NCBI GenBank assembly: GCA_012840385.1
Contig: DULK01000048.1
Coordinates: forward strand, 17,055-81,054
Direction: 5' to 3'
Length of the DNA stretch: 64,000 nucleotides
Source: Syntrophomonadaceae bacterium
GTDB taxonomy: Bacteria > Bacillota > DSM-12270 > Thermacetogeniales > Thermacetogeniaceae
Position numbers and translations under genes: made by a program. Every line of letters starts with the position of its first letter. The stretch's first letter is position 1. Positions 53,938-62,416 of the stretch are shown piece by piece. Below the pieces are notes generated by a model. That model made no database searches. It had not been told where the DNA came from and saw only the letters and a program-made list of their open reading frames with translations.

Positions 53938-53959
53938 GGAACCGGCGTTAGCCGGTTCC
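53938..53959. repeat. Hairpin after mnmA
   Basis: GGAACCGGC and GCCGGTTCC form a perfect 9-bp stem with a GTTA loop. It lacks a T run, so a classical terminator is doubtful. Confidence 0.5.
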
Positions 53960-54060
53960 AACGGCTTCCGGCCTCAGAAATCCCGTTTAGGTATAGCTTG
54001 AACGGGCGGGTGGGAGACTAAGGGATGCAGCATAAAAAACAAAAGGGGTGAAAGCGAAGT

Positions 54061-54207
54061 ATGAAAGAGCAGAAACAGGATCCGGCCCAGGAACCGGTCT
54101 TTGTTCCCGAAGATGCCGGTTCGGCTACAACCATAGCTATTAACCGGCAGAGTTTGAAGCAGCGAAAGAAGCCCTCGGAGGAAGTCAGGTCGTCTTCTCA
54201 AGAATAA
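54061..54207 (+). CDS. Small hypothetical protein, 48 residues
   Basis: ATG after AAAAGGGGTGAAAGCG. The peptide is hydrophilic, with KEQKQDPAQEPVFVPEDAG at the N-terminus and a basic, serine-rich C-terminus. A strong terminator follows 1 to 2 bases after its stop codon, which supports it as a real transcribed gene. No family recognised. Confidence 0.5.
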   Translation: MKEQKQDPAQEPVFVPEDAGSATTIAINRQSLKQRKKPSEEVRSSSQE

Positions 54208-54240
54208 AAGAGGCGCCACAACCAGAGTGGCGCCTCTTTT
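54207..54240. terminator. Bidirectional terminator
   Basis: AGAGGCGCCAC and GTGGCGCCTCT form a perfect 11-bp stem around AACCAGA, with A and T runs outside. It separates the small gene and the convergent DUF1540 gene. Confidence 0.92.
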
Positions 54241-54254
54241 AGAGCCTCGCTGTC

Positions 54255-54503
54255 TTAAGACATTCTCTTAATACCGTCAGCTCTGGTGTTGCCGCCTTTT
54301 TCGACGAAGGTCTTGCAGCATGTAGCCATGCAACTATCCGCCGGGGTTGGCGAGATGTCGGCTGCCATTTTGGCGTCAACATTATCCGGCTGGTTATCAC
54401 CAAGGGCGTCGGATGTTACCATAATTTCTTCGGCATGGCACACGTTCCCTTTACCCCAGTAGTGACAGTTGTTAACACTGCAATGAATGTGCTGAGCAGG
54501 CAT
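54255..54503 (-). CDS. DUF1540 cysteine-rich protein
   Basis: 82 residues. The DUF1540 pattern is HCSVNNCHYWGKGNVCHAEEIMV, split here as CSVNNCHYW and GNVCHAEEI. A second Cys cluster, CMATCCKTF, lies near the C-terminus. The cysteines suggest metal binding. The family is common in sporulating Clostridia and its function is not known. AAGGGGGTTC precedes the ATG. Confidence 0.88.
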   Translation of the reverse strand: MPAQHIHCSVNNCHYWGKGNVCHAEEIMVTSDALGDNQPDNVDAKMAADISPTPADSCMATCCKTFVEKGGNTRADGIKRMS

Positions 54504-54642
54504 TTCTTGAACCCCCTTTACCGTTTTTTAGTGTTCCTTTTTATTTTTTGTCCGGGGATTATTTTTATGATGGGAAGTATTACCTCCATCGTAACTTTTT
54601 TCTCCAAAAGGCGAGTTTAACTGGTAAAATGGTTGTGAGGGG

Positions 54643-56235
54643 ATGGAGATGAAGAAAGATCGATTATTCAAGGCTGCGGGAATCATTGCTGCAGCTTCGA
54701 TTTTGAGCAAGATACTGGGGTATGTACGGGAGGCGTCGATTGCCGCTGTTTTCGGAGCCAGCCGGGCTACCGACGCTTACCTGGTGGCCTCGATTATTCC
54801 CTGGATGCTTTTCGCGGTAGTCAGTGCGGCTTTGACAATGACCCTGATCCCCGTATTCACAAAGCGCCTGTATGAGGCGGGGGAAGAGGCTGGAGAACGT
54901 TTTATCAATTCCCTGCTGAACTTCGTATTTCTCTTCTGCCTGGTCATGGCCGGACTGGGGGCATTGCTTGCACCCCTAATTGTTAGAATCGTTGCTCCGG
55001 GCTTTCGGGGAGAGACTTTTGCTCTGACCGTTTTCCTGACAAGGATTCTCCTTCCGGTAATGATATTTTTCGGGATTCAGGCCGTGCTGACAGGATTGCT
55101 GCAGGCCCGTGAGAGATTTTTTTGGCCGGCCATTGTAGGAATACCCTTCAACATCATCATGATCTCTGCTGTTGTCCTGGGCGGGAAGCGGTACGGGATT
55201 GCGGCAGCGGCGGTGGGAATGGTGCTGGCAACTCTCAGCCAGTTATTGATCATGGCTCCGGGGTTGGCAAGATGTCGTTTTCGCTACCGGCCCATCCTCA
55301 ACCTGAGGGACCCTGGCATGATCCAGGTCGGCAGGTTGATCGTCCCGATACTGTTGGCCACGGGAGCGGGGCAACTCGGCCTGGTGGTGGACCGGATGCT
55401 GGCCTCAGGTCTTGCGGAGGGGAGCATTGCTGCTTTAAACTTCGGCAACCTTGTAACCCAGCTTCCTCTTGGTATTTTTTCTGTGGCAGTCACCACGGTT
55501 CTCTATCCAACATTTGCTCAATATGCTGCAGCACAGGACCTGGCCGGGCTGCGACGCGCACTGGTTGGCGGGGTACGGGTCATACTGTTCCTGATCCTGC
55601 CGATGACCGTGGGGTTGATAACCCTCAGGGAACCCATTGTACGGGTTCTTTTGGAGCGCGGTGCATTCGATCCCCGTGCCACCGGCATGACCGCCTACGC
55701 CGTGCTGTTCTTCAGTGTTGGGCTAATTCCGATGGCTTTGCGGGATGCCGTCAACAGGGTGTATTTCAGTTTACAGGATACACTGACGCCGATGCTGCTT
55801 GGCATCGGAGCGGTTGCCGTCAACATCGTGCTGAATCTACTCCTGGTCAAGCCGCTTGCCCTTGGCGGCCTTGCCCTCTCAACATCCCTGGCCACCGGTT
55901 TTGCTGTAATACAACTTTTATGGTCATTGAGGCGGCGCCTCGGCGGCTTGGGCGGTAGGGAGATGCTGGACGGTTTCTGGCGCATCTCTGTGGCGAGCGC
56001 AGTCATGGGGTTGGCGGTGGTTGCTCTCTGGAGAAGCCTGGCGGGACTGGCCGCCGGTGGAACGCTCCTGTATGCGGGGTGTCTCGGGATCACCATCTGC
56101 GCAGGAGGGGTCATCTATGGAATCGCATCCTTTGTCCTGCGGCTGCCGGAAGCAGAACTGTTTCTTCAATTCGGCAGGCGTCTTGCCTGGCGGCTCCGGG
56201 CGATGCTTCCCCGGGAGAACATTTCTCACCAGTAA
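54643..56235 (+). CDS. murJ: Lipid II flippase MurJ (MviN family)
   Basis: 530 residues with about 14 membrane helices. The N-terminal motif ILGYVREASIAAVFGASRAT and GERFINSLLNF are typical of MurJ/MviN. It flips undecaprenyl-linked peptidoglycan precursor across the membrane. Start ATG follows GTGAGGGG; a second ATG two codons later is possible. Some Firmicutes use Amj instead, so MurJ role rests on family membership. Confidence 0.9.
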   Translation: MEMKKDRLFKAAGIIAAASILSKILGYVREASIAAVFGASRATDAYLVASIIPWMLFAVVSAALTMTLIPVFTKRLYEAGEEAGERFINSLLNFVFLFCLVMAGLGALLAPLIVRIVAPGFRGETFALTVFLTRILLPVMIFFGIQAVLTGLLQARERFFWPAIVGIPFNIIMISAVVLGGKRYGIAAAAVGMVLATLSQLLIMAPGLARCRFRYRPILNLRDPGMIQVGRLIVPILLATGAGQLGLVVDRMLASGLAEGSIAALNFGNLVTQLPLGIFSVAVTTVLYPTFAQYAAAQDLAGLRRALVGGVRVILFLILPMTVGLITLREPIVRVLLERGAFDPRATGMTAYAVLFFSVGLIPMALRDAVNRVYFSLQDTLTPMLLGIGAVAVNIVLNLLLVKPLALGGLALSTSLATGFAVIQLLWSLRRRLGGLGGREMLDGFWRISVASAVMGLAVVALWRSLAGLAAGGTLLYAGCLGITICAGGVIYGIASFVLRLPEAELFLQFGRRLAWRLRAMLPRENISHQ

Positions 56236-56310
56236 CCAGGGTCAACCCGGATGATCAAAAGAACTGGGAACCTTACTAACGGCTCCCAGTTCTTGATAAA
56301 CTGCCAGAAA

Positions 56311-56423
56311 ATACGTTCCGGTTTATCCTTGCGCTTGCTCCCGTACTCCGGTTGCGCCTGCAAGGATAAACCACTGTTTTCATTCTTTGTTGGTGCCGCC
56401 GGAGGTGAAGTGGCGGTCTGTCA
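56311..56423. repeat. Dispersed palindromic repeat, copy 1 (short form)
   Basis: GGTTTATCCTTGC (56320-56332) and GCAAGGATAAACC (56360-56372) are perfect inverted copies around a 27-base core that contains CTCCCGTACTCCGG. A 40-base tail (56381-56422) begins CATTCTTTGTTGGTG. The same arms, core and tail recur at 57690-57950. It lies between murJ and the convergent fbp gene. Confidence 0.8.
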
Positions 56424-56444
56424 TAAACATCCGCAGCTGTATTT

Positions 56445-57545
56445 TCAGGACTTTCTAAGGTCGATGAAGCGATCCTTTAATTTCTTGGTCACCTGGGGCA
56501 TGGTGGTGTACTCCATTTCATCGAGCGGCAGACGGTGCGGTTCGAAGGGGCCCAGGCGCCGGAGGTAATCGGCAATATCGTTGGCCAGCTTCCGGGCGTT
56601 GTCGAAGGCAGGATCTGCAAAGAGATCCTGTGGTCCCACCAGTTTGCCGTCACAGAGCTGGAATCCCAGCGCGACCACCCGCGGCGGGCCGTCAAACCGG
56701 GTTGGATGAGCGTCTTCCACGCTTACCGGCATAAGGGGCCCGTGGTGGGAACCGCGCATCCAGCCGGCCACCAGGTGGGGGAAGGCAAAGGGTTCAAGGG
56801 CTTCTCCCAATGCCGGGAATCCGCTCTGGCAGCGGACGATGCAGACGGGGTCATCTTTCCCCACATAACGGCCAGCCATCAGGTTGAGCCGCTGGGTGCT
56901 GGAAACCGATGCAATCTCTCCGGTTTCCTTATGGAAGATCCGCTTGATGCTGTAGCGCCCGGGAGCTCCGATAAAGACCAGCATATCGTAGAGATCCTCC
57001 GGTGTTGAAAACATGATTTTCTTGTTATCGATCAGGTCTCTTACCTCGAAGTTGAAGCCGCTGTGCATTTTCGGGTCGATAACCAGCCCGATGGTGTTGA
57101 ACGGGTCCGCGAACATTTTGTAAAGCGGCATGTTCCAGGCTCCCGGCTCTGTTTTGTCGGCCATGAAGACTATAATCGGCTCGCTTGCCCTCTCCTCAAA
57201 CTCCATTTCGGCGATGCCGGGTCCCATTCCCTTAATGTTGCCGGAAAAGGCGTCCGCCAGGAGATCCTGCCCGGCGCCGTAGAGCTTTAACTTCTTGGCA
57301 ATTTCCGTGCAGGCGACAAATATATCCCACGCCAGCTGGTGGATCTCCCCGTTATTTCTCCCGGTCTCGTGGGTCAGGATCAGGTTGATGTCATCGCCGA
57401 CATGGGTAACGTGGGAGTCGATAACCAGAGGGTTGCCCTCCAGCAGGGCGCGTGCTTTTTCCAGAAGGGCGGGGTGTACACTTGAGTGGCCAACGAAACC
57501 TCCAACGTCTGCCTTAATCACAGAAATGGTAATCTTCTTTCCCAA
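56445..57545 (-). CDS. fbp: Fructose-1,6-bisphosphate aldolase/phosphatase
   Basis: 366 residues from TTG, 7 bases after GGAGGGGG. The bifunctional archaeal-type FBPA/P pattern is clear: ISVIKADVGGFVGHSSVHP (metal-binding D and H), DSHVTHVGDDINLILTH, and PEDLYDMLVFIGAPGRYSIK. It joins triose phosphates and removes the phosphate, one-way gluconeogenesis. The family is found in archaea and in thermophilic or autotrophic bacteria such as Moorella, which supports this lifestyle. Enzyme length matches the family. Confidence 0.95.
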   Translation of the reverse strand: MGKKITISVIKADVGGFVGHSSVHPALLEKARALLEGNPLVIDSHVTHVGDDINLILTHETGRNNGEIHQLAWDIFVACTEIAKKLKLYGAGQDLLADAFSGNIKGMGPGIAEMEFEERASEPIIVFMADKTEPGAWNMPLYKMFADPFNTIGLVIDPKMHSGFNFEVRDLIDNKKIMFSTPEDLYDMLVFIGAPGRYSIKRIFHKETGEIASVSSTQRLNLMAGRYVGKDDPVCIVRCQSGFPALGEALEPFAFPHLVAGWMRGSHHGPLMPVSVEDAHPTRFDGPPRVVALGFQLCDGKLVGPQDLFADPAFDNARKLANDIADYLRRLGPFEPHRLPLDEMEYTTMPQVTKKLKDRFIDLRKS

Positions 57546-57689
57546 TTCCTTTCCCCCTCCAATTGTGATATACTATTTGACCTTATATGCTATCATTTCG
57601 ACACTATAATTTTCTTCTCCTTCATGTTTATTAAGAAAACGATCTAAAAATTTCTACCCTGAATATTTAGGTTTATCCTGCCCTGTAAA

Positions 57690-57952
57690 TACGTTCTGGT
57701 TATCCTTGCAGGCGCAGCGACCTACGAAGGTTGTTACTCGCCCTTAACGAGGAGCAGCTAACGGCAGCCGAACTGAGGCATGGATGCCGAAGTAGCCGAC
57801 TCCGCTGCAAGGATGCAGCGTAGGAGGCGGTCGGCTGCCGTCTGCGACGAGTCCTAGGGCGAGTTAAACCGGAGTCCGGGAGCAAGCGCAAGGATAACCA
57901 GATTTCATTCTCTGTTGGTGTCACCAGAGGTGACGTGGAAGTCTGTTGAAAA
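57690..57952. repeat. Dispersed palindromic repeat, copy 2 (long form with inverted core)
   Basis: CTGGTTATCCTTGC (57696-57709) and GCAAGGATAACCAG (57888-57901) are perfect inverted arms. The core next to them is the reverse complement of the core in copy 1. It is split by an insert of about 150 bases that has its own arms ACTCGCCC and GGGCGAGT and internal GC-rich hairpins. The tail TTCATTCTCTGTTGGTG follows the right arm. No ORF is supported between 57546 and 58098. Confidence 0.8.
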
Positions 57953-58098
57953 AACCGTACTATTGCCCAGGAAAAAGCAGGAGCCGCCGGGAAGGAAACC
58001 GGGGTTTCATAACGAATCATTATTATTAATTGGTGTGTATTTACCTGATGGCATTTTGGTAAGTTGTTCGGCAACAGCGAATTTACGAGGTGTTGACA

Positions 58099-59016
58099 TT
58101 GCAAAAGAGAAAGGTCAGAAAGGCGATTATCCCTGCCGCAGGGTGGGGGACCCGTTTTTTGCCGGCAACCAAGGCGCAGCCCAAGGAAATGTTGCCAATT
58201 GTGGATAAACCGGCGATTCAGTATATCGTTGAAGAGGCCGTGGCTTCCGGTATTGAGGACATCATCATCGTTACGGGAAAGAATAAGCGGGCGATCGAGG
58301 ATCATTTTGACCGGGCCGTGGAACTCGAAGCGGTACTGCGGGAGAAGGGCGAAGAGGAACTGATCCGGTTAATCGAGGACATTTCCAATATGGTCGACAT
58401 TCACTATGTACGGCAGAAAGAAGCACGGGGACTTGGCCATGCGGTTTATTGCGCCAGGAAGTTTATCGGTGAGGAGCCCTTTGCGGTTTTGCTGGGGGAT
58501 GACCTGATCGAAGCCGGGGTTCCTTGCCTGAGACAGTTGCTGGATGTATACGATGATTATCAAAGCACCGTGCTGGCCGTGCAAGAGGTTGAACTGCCGG
58601 ATGTCAAAAAGTATGGTATAATTAAGCCTGCAGGCGAGCCGGATGGCCGGGGCAACCTCATCAGGGTTGAGGATTTGGTGGAGAAGCCTGCTCCGGAAGA
58701 GGCGCCCTCCCGGTATGCCGTGATCGGGCGCTATATAATCACGCCGGAAATCTTCGCAATCTTAGAGAATACCGGACCCGGTTCGGGGGGCGAGATCCAG
58801 TTGACGGATGCCCTTAAAGAGCTTGTTAAAATCCAGCCGATTTATGCTTGTCTCTTTAACGGGGTAAGATATGATGTAGGGGACAAACTGGGCTTTCTGC
58901 AGGCTACGGTGAAGCTGGCATTGGCTCGTCCGGAGCTCGAAGCAAGTTTCCGGAGCTTTTTGCTGGAAGTGATCGGTGATGCTGACTCCCGGAAAGCCGC
59001 TAAAGCAGGTTCTTAG
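58099..59016 (+). CDS. galU: UTP-glucose-1-phosphate uridylyltransferase
   Basis: 305 residues from the TTG at 58099, 6 bases after GAGGTG; the GTG at 58090 overlaps that site. The nucleotidyl transferase motif is IIPAAGWGTRFLPATKAQPKEM split by normal loops, with LPIVDKPAIQYIVEEA, ARGLGHAVYCA and LLGDDL. It makes UDP-glucose for cell wall and glycan synthesis. Followed 41 bases later by the NifU-domain gene. Confidence 0.95.
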   Translation: MQKRKVRKAIIPAAGWGTRFLPATKAQPKEMLPIVDKPAIQYIVEEAVASGIEDIIIVTGKNKRAIEDHFDRAVELEAVLREKGEEELIRLIEDISNMVDIHYVRQKEARGLGHAVYCARKFIGEEPFAVLLGDDLIEAGVPCLRQLLDVYDDYQSTVLAVQEVELPDVKKYGIIKPAGEPDGRGNLIRVEDLVEKPAPEEAPSRYAVIGRYIITPEIFAILENTGPGSGGEIQLTDALKELVKIQPIYACLFNGVRYDVGDKLGFLQATVKLALARPELEASFRSFLLEVIGDADSRKAAKAGS

Positions 59017-59057
59017 TTCTATATTAAATTAATATTGAAAGGATAGGAGTGAGCAAC

Positions 59058-59282
59058 ATGCGGGAAAAGGTTGAAGCCGCCCTCAACAGGATCCGCCCCC
59101 TGCTCCAGCGGGACGGAGGGGATGTCGAACTGGTCGATGTCGATGATAGCGGGGTTGTAAAGGTTCGCTTGAAGGGAGCCTGTGGTGGCTGAGGGATGGC
59201 CATAGTGACCCTGAAACATGGGATTGAGCGGTCGCTCAAGCAGGAGATCCCGGAAGTCAAGCAAGTGGTTGCCGTTCGCTAA
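59058..59282 (+). CDS. NifU C-terminal (Nfu) domain protein with in-frame UGA, candidate selenoprotein
   Basis: From the ATG at 59058 (after GATAGGAGTGAG) the frame reads a complete Nfu domain of 74 codons up to TAA 59280-59282. One TGA lies at 59190-59192, codon 45, between GACGG and [12 protein letters not shown]. In the family this position is the second cysteine of the conserved CxxC that binds iron-sulfur clusters. The sequence on both sides is intact and without frameshift, so the TGA replaces only Cys. Two explanations are selenocysteine insertion or a nonsense mutation. The SsnA-like and molybdenum hydroxylase genes are typical of selenium-using organisms, which favours the first. Nfu proteins deliver Fe-S clusters. 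Confidence 0.75.
59199..59221 (+). promoter_or_regulatory. Candidate bacterial SECIS hairpin
   Basis: CCAT (59200-59203) pairs with ATGG (59218-59221), then after a bulged A, GT (59205-59206) pairs with AC (59216-59217). The loop is GACCCTGAA. The stem begins 8 bases after the in-frame UGA, within the range of bacterial SECIS elements. It is short and needs folding checks. Confidence 0.35.
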
Positions 59283-59388
59283 AAGAACAAGTTGTTTGAA
59301 AGAGTTTGCCAATGTAAATACACGGCGGTGTTCTTGGGAGCGGGGTGTCAGGTTCAACCCGGACTATCTTGTTGGGTTTTAGTAACTC

Positions 59389-59413
59389 AAAACCCGGAGA
59401 GATACCGGGTTTA
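59389..59413 (-). terminator. Possible terminator after motB
   Basis: AAACCCGG (59390-59397) and CCGGGTTT (59405-59412) pair around AGAGATA. On the minus strand the stem is followed by TTTTG, a weak T run. Confidence 0.45.
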
Positions 59414-60265
59414 CTGCTTTATAAGGGGGAAGTATTCCTTCTCTTTCTCTTTTTTTTCGGAAGACAAGAAACGCCTGATTGCTGCCGGAGATGACGTATC
59501 CTCAGCTGAACCCTGTTTTATCTGGGATTCCGCTTGCCGCGGCGAGGCGGGCTCCGTCTCTCCGTATTTTGTAAGCAGAATGACGATGTCCACCCTGCGG
59601 TTCTTCATACGGTTTGCTTCAGAGTCGTTGGGATAGCGCGGCCTGTACTCTCCGTATCCTGTTGCCGAAAGGTGGGCGGGGGGGATCTGGCTGGTGGCAA
59701 TCAGTTCCCGCAATACATTGGTGGCTCGTGCCATCGACAGTTCCCAGTTTGAGGGGTATTTCGGGGTGTTGATGGGCAGGTTGCAGGTGTGCCCCTCGAC
59801 CCGGATAAAGTTCGGAAGGTCTTTCAAGATGGCTCCTACCTGGGCAATGATGTGGCGGGCTTCCGGCGTTAGCTCTGCGGAACCGCGTGGGAATAGGACC
59901 GTTTCCTGAAAGCTGATTACCAGCCCCCGCTCCTCCTCCCGTATAGTGACCTGGCGGGTAAGGCCTTTTTTTTGCAGGTAGCTCTCTAATTCTTTCTGAA
60001 CCTGGGCCAGCTGCGCCGCTTCGGCTCCTTCGCCGGCTACGAAGGAGGGCCCCACATTCTGGAACATGCCTGTCGGTTCTCCTTTGAGGACGGCGTTGAG
60101 GGTAGTGGCCAGCGTCTGGAATTTTTGCATGTTGACGCTGCTGATCACATACATCATGATGAAAAAGATCATGAGCAGGGTGATCATGTCGGAGTAGGTC
60201 AGGAGCCAGCGCTCCATGCTGGGCCCGCCCTCACCGTGACCGCTATTCCGGTTGCCGCGACGCAT
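59411..60265 (-). CDS. motB: Flagellar motor protein MotB
   Basis: 284 residues. A single N-terminal membrane helix contains the proton-binding aspartate in LLTYSDMITLLMIFFIMM. The periplasmic OmpA-like peptidoglycan-binding domain has FIRVEGHTCNLPINTPKYPS and ELSMARATNVLRELI. It forms the stator with MotA. The gene begins directly after the MotA stop codon. The stator drives the flagellum, so the organism is probably motile, but no other flagellar genes are in the window. Confidence 0.93.
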   Translation of the reverse strand: MRRGNRNSGHGEGGPSMERWLLTYSDMITLLMIFFIMMYVISSVNMQKFQTLATTLNAVLKGEPTGMFQNVGPSFVAGEGAEAAQLAQVQKELESYLQKKGLTRQVTIREEERGLVISFQETVLFPRGSAELTPEARHIIAQVGAILKDLPNFIRVEGHTCNLPINTPKYPSNWELSMARATNVLRELIATSQIPPAHLSATGYGEYRPRYPNDSEANRMKNRRVDIVILLTKYGETEPASPRQAESQIKQGSAEDTSSPAAIRRFLSSEKKEKEKEYFPLIKQ

Positions 60266-61045
60266 TTATTCCTCTCTCCCTCTTTCCTCTAAGACGCGGG
60301 TCCTCTGATCCAGGAAGACCCGCAGCTTCTGGCGGATAAAGGCCGGGTTTTCTCCCGCCTGGAGGGCGAGGATACCCTCCATTGCCAGTTCCCGGTAGAG
60401 CTTTTCCTTATGGTGTTTGAATTTCAGTTTGGAGGCGATGGGCAGCCAGAGGAGATTGGCTGTAGAGATGCCGTACAGTGTGGCGATAAAGGCAGCGGCG
60501 ATGGCCGGTGCCAGCTTCTCGGGTGTAGACATGTTCCCCAGAACGTGAACGAGCCCCATGACGGTTCCGATGATCCCCATGGTGGGAGCATAGCCACCGG
60601 CGGCCTCAAACAAGGAGATTCCGTTTTTATGGCGCTCCTCCATGCAGTAAATCTCTGTTTCGAGCAGATCCTGCAGGAGGGTGCCCTCGACACCGTCGAT
60701 AACAAGCTGCAGGCCCAGTCTGAGAAAGGGGTTCTGGATCTCCTCCAGGTTTTGTTCCAGGCTCAACAGGCCCTCCCGGCGCGCCTGGTCGGCCAGCCGG
60801 ACGATATCGTCGATCAGGGCAAGGAAATTATAAGCCTGCTCCTTAAAGGCTATTTTTATGAGAACAGGAACATTTTTCAACGATTCCATAGGGAAAGAGA
60901 AAATAGTAGCTCCGATTGTTCCTCCCAGAACAATCACTACTGCGCTAAGTGAAAAAAGTGCGCCTATAGAACCCTTTTCAAGGATAAAACCTAAAATCAA
61001 GGCTGCAAATCCTGCTATCAGCCCCACGACAGTTGAGATATCCAT
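60266..61045 (-). CDS. motA: Flagellar motor protein MotA
   Basis: 259 residues with four membrane helices: two near the N-terminus (about 5-50) and two around 145-200. The motif AAGGYAPTMGIIGTVMGLVH and the helix FIATLYGISTANLLWLPIA are typical of MotA. The large cytoplasmic loop between them carries charged residues that contact FliG. It pairs with MotB in one transcription unit. Confidence 0.94.
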   Translation of the reverse strand: MDISTVVGLIAGFAALILGFILEKGSIGALFSLSAVVIVLGGTIGATIFSFPMESLKNVPVLIKIAFKEQAYNFLALIDDIVRLADQARREGLLSLEQNLEEIQNPFLRLGLQLVIDGVEGTLLQDLLETEIYCMEERHKNGISLFEAAGGYAPTMGIIGTVMGLVHVLGNMSTPEKLAPAIAAAFIATLYGISTANLLWLPIASKLKFKHHKEKLYRELAMEGILALQAGENPAFIRQKLRVFLDQRTRVLEERGREE

Positions 61046-61279
61046 TGTTTACCCCCACGACAGGATTTGTTGGCAGAAATTTTGATTCATTTTTCGACTT
61101 TCGACAATCCCGGATAATTTCCTGCCTGGATCTTCCTCAAGATAGCATATTAATTAATAAAAAAGGACTTCAGCCTGAGATGCAATAGGGCTGAAGTCCG
61201 GGGCGGCCCCACAGGTAAGCCCTCTTACCCGGCCTTCCCTATGGCGCTCTCCGACAGACCCGTGGGTGCTGCTCATACC

Positions 61280-61310
61280 GGTGTCACAAGAGTGGCGTGG
61301 AAATCTATTG
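61280..61310. repeat. Tail of the dispersed repeat (copy 3)
   Basis: GGTGTCACAAGAGTGGCGTGG and the following AAATCTATTGGAA correspond to the tail of copies 1 and 2 (GGTGTCACCAGAGGTGACGTGG in copy 2). It overlaps the last codons of the minus-strand gene at 61305. The interval from 61200 to 61280 also has GC-rich inverted stretches. Confidence 0.5.
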
Positions 61311-62129
61311 GAAGAGTTGCGAGCGGTATTTATATATATAATTTTCTGCCAGGTAATTGAGGGGTTTGCGCGCAAGCGTAAATTTCTCTGCCAACAGCGA
61401 AAGAACTTCCGCCAGTCCCTGCTCTTTCGCTTCGTCGTAGGTTGAGGCGAGATCGTAATAGCGCCTCCCCTGCTCCTCGTAATCCCGGAGGGTTCTGTTT
61501 TTGCTCCCGGAAAGCCGTGCCGGGATTTTATCGTCAAAGAAGTCCTGGCCGCGACAGAGGTATTCCGGAAAGATACCGGAGAGAAAGAGGGCGATGTCCG
61601 CCAGCCTTTTATAGAACGGAAAACGAAAAGGAAGTTCAACCAGGCTTGACAGCTCCAGAACATCGTCAAAATCGAGATCGCTGAAGCAGCGCTGGTATAT
61701 TATCCCCCGCGCCTTGTAGACCACCGATGCGGATTCAACACGCGTGAAAGAGGCGAGCATGCGTGCCAGGTATTCCCGTACGTCCTTGTTCTGAAGGAGT
61801 TTCGAGGCATCCCCGGCGTCAAAAACGGGGATGCGCTCCTTCCGGCTGACGATTTCCAGAGTATAGGCTTGTTTTTCGATATCCTTCTTTGCCTGGCGGA
61901 GCAGGATGCTGAAAAGCAGGAAGGGGGATATCTTTAGAAATATGTTCTCATCTTGCAGGATTCGTTGAAACAGTTTCTCGTCTTCGAGCATAATATCGAT
62001 GAAATCGGGTTTGTCTTTTAAAAGGTTGCACAGGTAATCGTAGTCCTGCCTTTTGGTCACAACGGTAGTCACAATAAAATGCAGATCCGCCTCGCTTAAG
62101 TCCTGCAGGTACATCATCGCCACGCTCAA
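61305..62129 (-). CDS. Conserved-type hypothetical protein
   Basis: 274 residues from the TTG at 62129, 8 bases after GGGAGG; the GTG three codons earlier abuts that site. The protein is mostly helical and soluble, with many charged residues and no signal peptide or membrane helix. Segments such as LLKDKPDFIDIMLEDEKLFQ and DASKLLQNKDVREYLARMLA suggest helical repeats. No catalytic motif or family is recognised. It lies alone between motA and the fmdB-type gene. Confidence 0.65.
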   Translation of the reverse strand: MSVAMMYLQDLSEADLHFIVTTVVTKRQDYDYLCNLLKDKPDFIDIMLEDEKLFQRILQDENIFLKISPFLLFSILLRQAKKDIEKQAYTLEIVSRKERIPVFDAGDASKLLQNKDVREYLARMLASFTRVESASVVYKARGIIYQRCFSDLDFDDVLELSSLVELPFRFPFYKRLADIALFLSGIFPEYLCRGQDFFDDKIPARLSGSKNRTLRDYEEQGRRYYDLASTYDEAKEQGLAEVLSLLAEKFTLARKPLNYLAENYIYKYRSQLFQ

Positions 62130-62416
62130 GTGTTCCACCTCCCGGAATATCAGCTAACAGGCCTTTTGAAAACCAACACCCAAAGGGAGACCACGGAACT
62201 CTACAGGCGAATTGACTGGGGTGGGGAATAGTATTGGGGCTACATACATTGATTCTATCTTTAGTGTAGCATGATCTGGTACATCCTCACAATGGGATTT
62301 CCAGCCAGCAGGGAGGCATTTTTCCGGAAAATTGTGGCAATCCAGGCAGCTTGACAAATAAGGGAATCTGCCGTATATAAGTGTTTGGGAAATTACAGAC
62401 AGGAGAGGTGATCAGA

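Noticed and set aside
55122..55958. 278-codon plus-strand frame inside murJ
   Set aside because: Out-of-frame shadow with Cys/His/Gly-rich composition; murJ is unambiguous in the other frame.
56311..57952. CRISPR array from repeats near fbp
   Set aside because: Only two copies, inverted arms and no regular spacers.
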